Shown here: positions 5,344 to 5,467 of the stretch, in pieces
How positions within the stretch are numbered: position 1 is the first letter of the stretch
Layout: every line of letters begins with the position of its first letter
Assembly: GCA_049421205.1 (NCBI GenBank)
Contig: JBMSMQ010000047.1
Coordinates: 1 to 5,467 of the forward strand
DNA length: 5,467 nt
Reading direction: 5' to 3'
Source of the DNA: JAFMIT01 sp049421205
GTDB taxonomy: Bacteria; Actinomycetota; Actinomycetes; S36-B12; UBA5976
Position numbers and translations under genes: made by a program
The notes under the pieces: model-generated
What the model was told of the DNA's origin: nothing
The model's input: only the letters and a program-made list of their open reading frames with translations
The model's database searches: none

Positions 5344-5467
5344 TGCGAATTGTGATCACGACCTGTACCGTGAACTATCAAGGTCGCCTCGCTTCACATT
5401 TACCTAAAGCTCAACGACTCATTATGGTGAAGGCCGATGGTTCTATCTCAATCCATGCAGATGATCG
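5343..5467 (+). CDS. nucS: Mismatch-specific endonuclease NucS/EndoMS, N-terminal fragment (truncated by window end)
   Basis: Only the first 41 residues are present. They read MRIVITTCTVNYQGRL, then ASHLPKAQRLIMVKADGSIS and IHADD. This matches the start of actinobacterial NucS: a beta-strand, a Cys-Thr-Val-x-Tyr segment, GRL.xHLP, then KADGS.S.HADD. NucS/EndoMS cleaves DNA at mismatches and provides post-replicative mismatch repair in actinobacteria that lack MutS and MutL. The nuclease domain and its catalytic residues lie outside the window, so activity cannot be judged. The ATG at 5343 matches the family N-terminus. An in-frame ATG at 5301 would add 14 residues (MLILHEESSYYPSG) with no family resemblance and would leave no room for a promoter, so I prefer 5343. 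The gene diverges from the small membrane protein gene. Confidence 0.88.
   Translation, partial: MRIVITTCTVNYQGRLASHLPKAQRLIMVKADGSISIHADD

Overview
The window carries the 3' half of an F-type ATP synthase operon followed by a compact set of housekeeping genes. Gene content and order suggest a free-living actinobacterium of modest GC (roughly 45-48% from a few sampled lines, not a full count). The order atpA-atpG-atpD-atpC, PduO-type cobalamin adenosyltransferase, murA, small membrane protein, nucS resembles the actinobacterial locus (in Mycobacterium tuberculosis, atpC lies near the Rv1314c adenosyltransferase and murA). MurA carries the actinobacterial Asp in place of the catalytic-loop Cys, and NucS is mainly an actinobacterial and archaeal mismatch nuclease. 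The fairly low GC and very short intergenic gaps would fit a streamlined aquatic lineage such as the freshwater acI group (Nanopelagicales). That placement is an inference, not a demonstrated assignment.

Layout. Positions 1-390 hold the C-terminal part of atpA, which begins upstream of the window. atpG (401-1300), atpD (1311-2723) and atpC (2723-3112) follow on the + strand with gaps of 10, 10 and -1 bases, so they are clearly one transcription unit. A PduO-type adenosyltransferase lies on the - strand (3117-3692) and converges on atpC with only 4 bases between the two stop codons. It diverges from murA (3730-4986, +) across 37 bases. murA overlaps tail-to-tail by 4 bases with a gene for a one-helix membrane protein with a DUF2007-like cytoplasmic domain (4983-5300, -). 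That gene in turn diverges across 42 bases from nucS (5343 to the window end, +, truncated).

How the genes work together. AtpA, AtpD and AtpG form the catalytic head and central rotor of the F1 motor, and AtpC is the epsilon subunit that couples and regulates it. The remaining genes do not form a pathway: corrinoid cofactor activation, the first committed step of peptidoglycan synthesis, an unknown membrane-anchored protein and mutation avoidance.

Most notable signals. The two divergent spacers are so short that their promoters must lie almost against the start codons. At the adenosyltransferase, murA and nucS starts, a TANNNT -10-like hexamer ends 6 or 7 bases before the start codon and no well-placed Shine-Dalgarno sequence is present. 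This is the layout of leaderless actinobacterial mRNAs. The nucS start also sits in a perfect short hairpin. I found no mobile element, CRISPR array, RNA gene or clearly new multi-gene system; this is an ordinary core-genome region with some interesting details.
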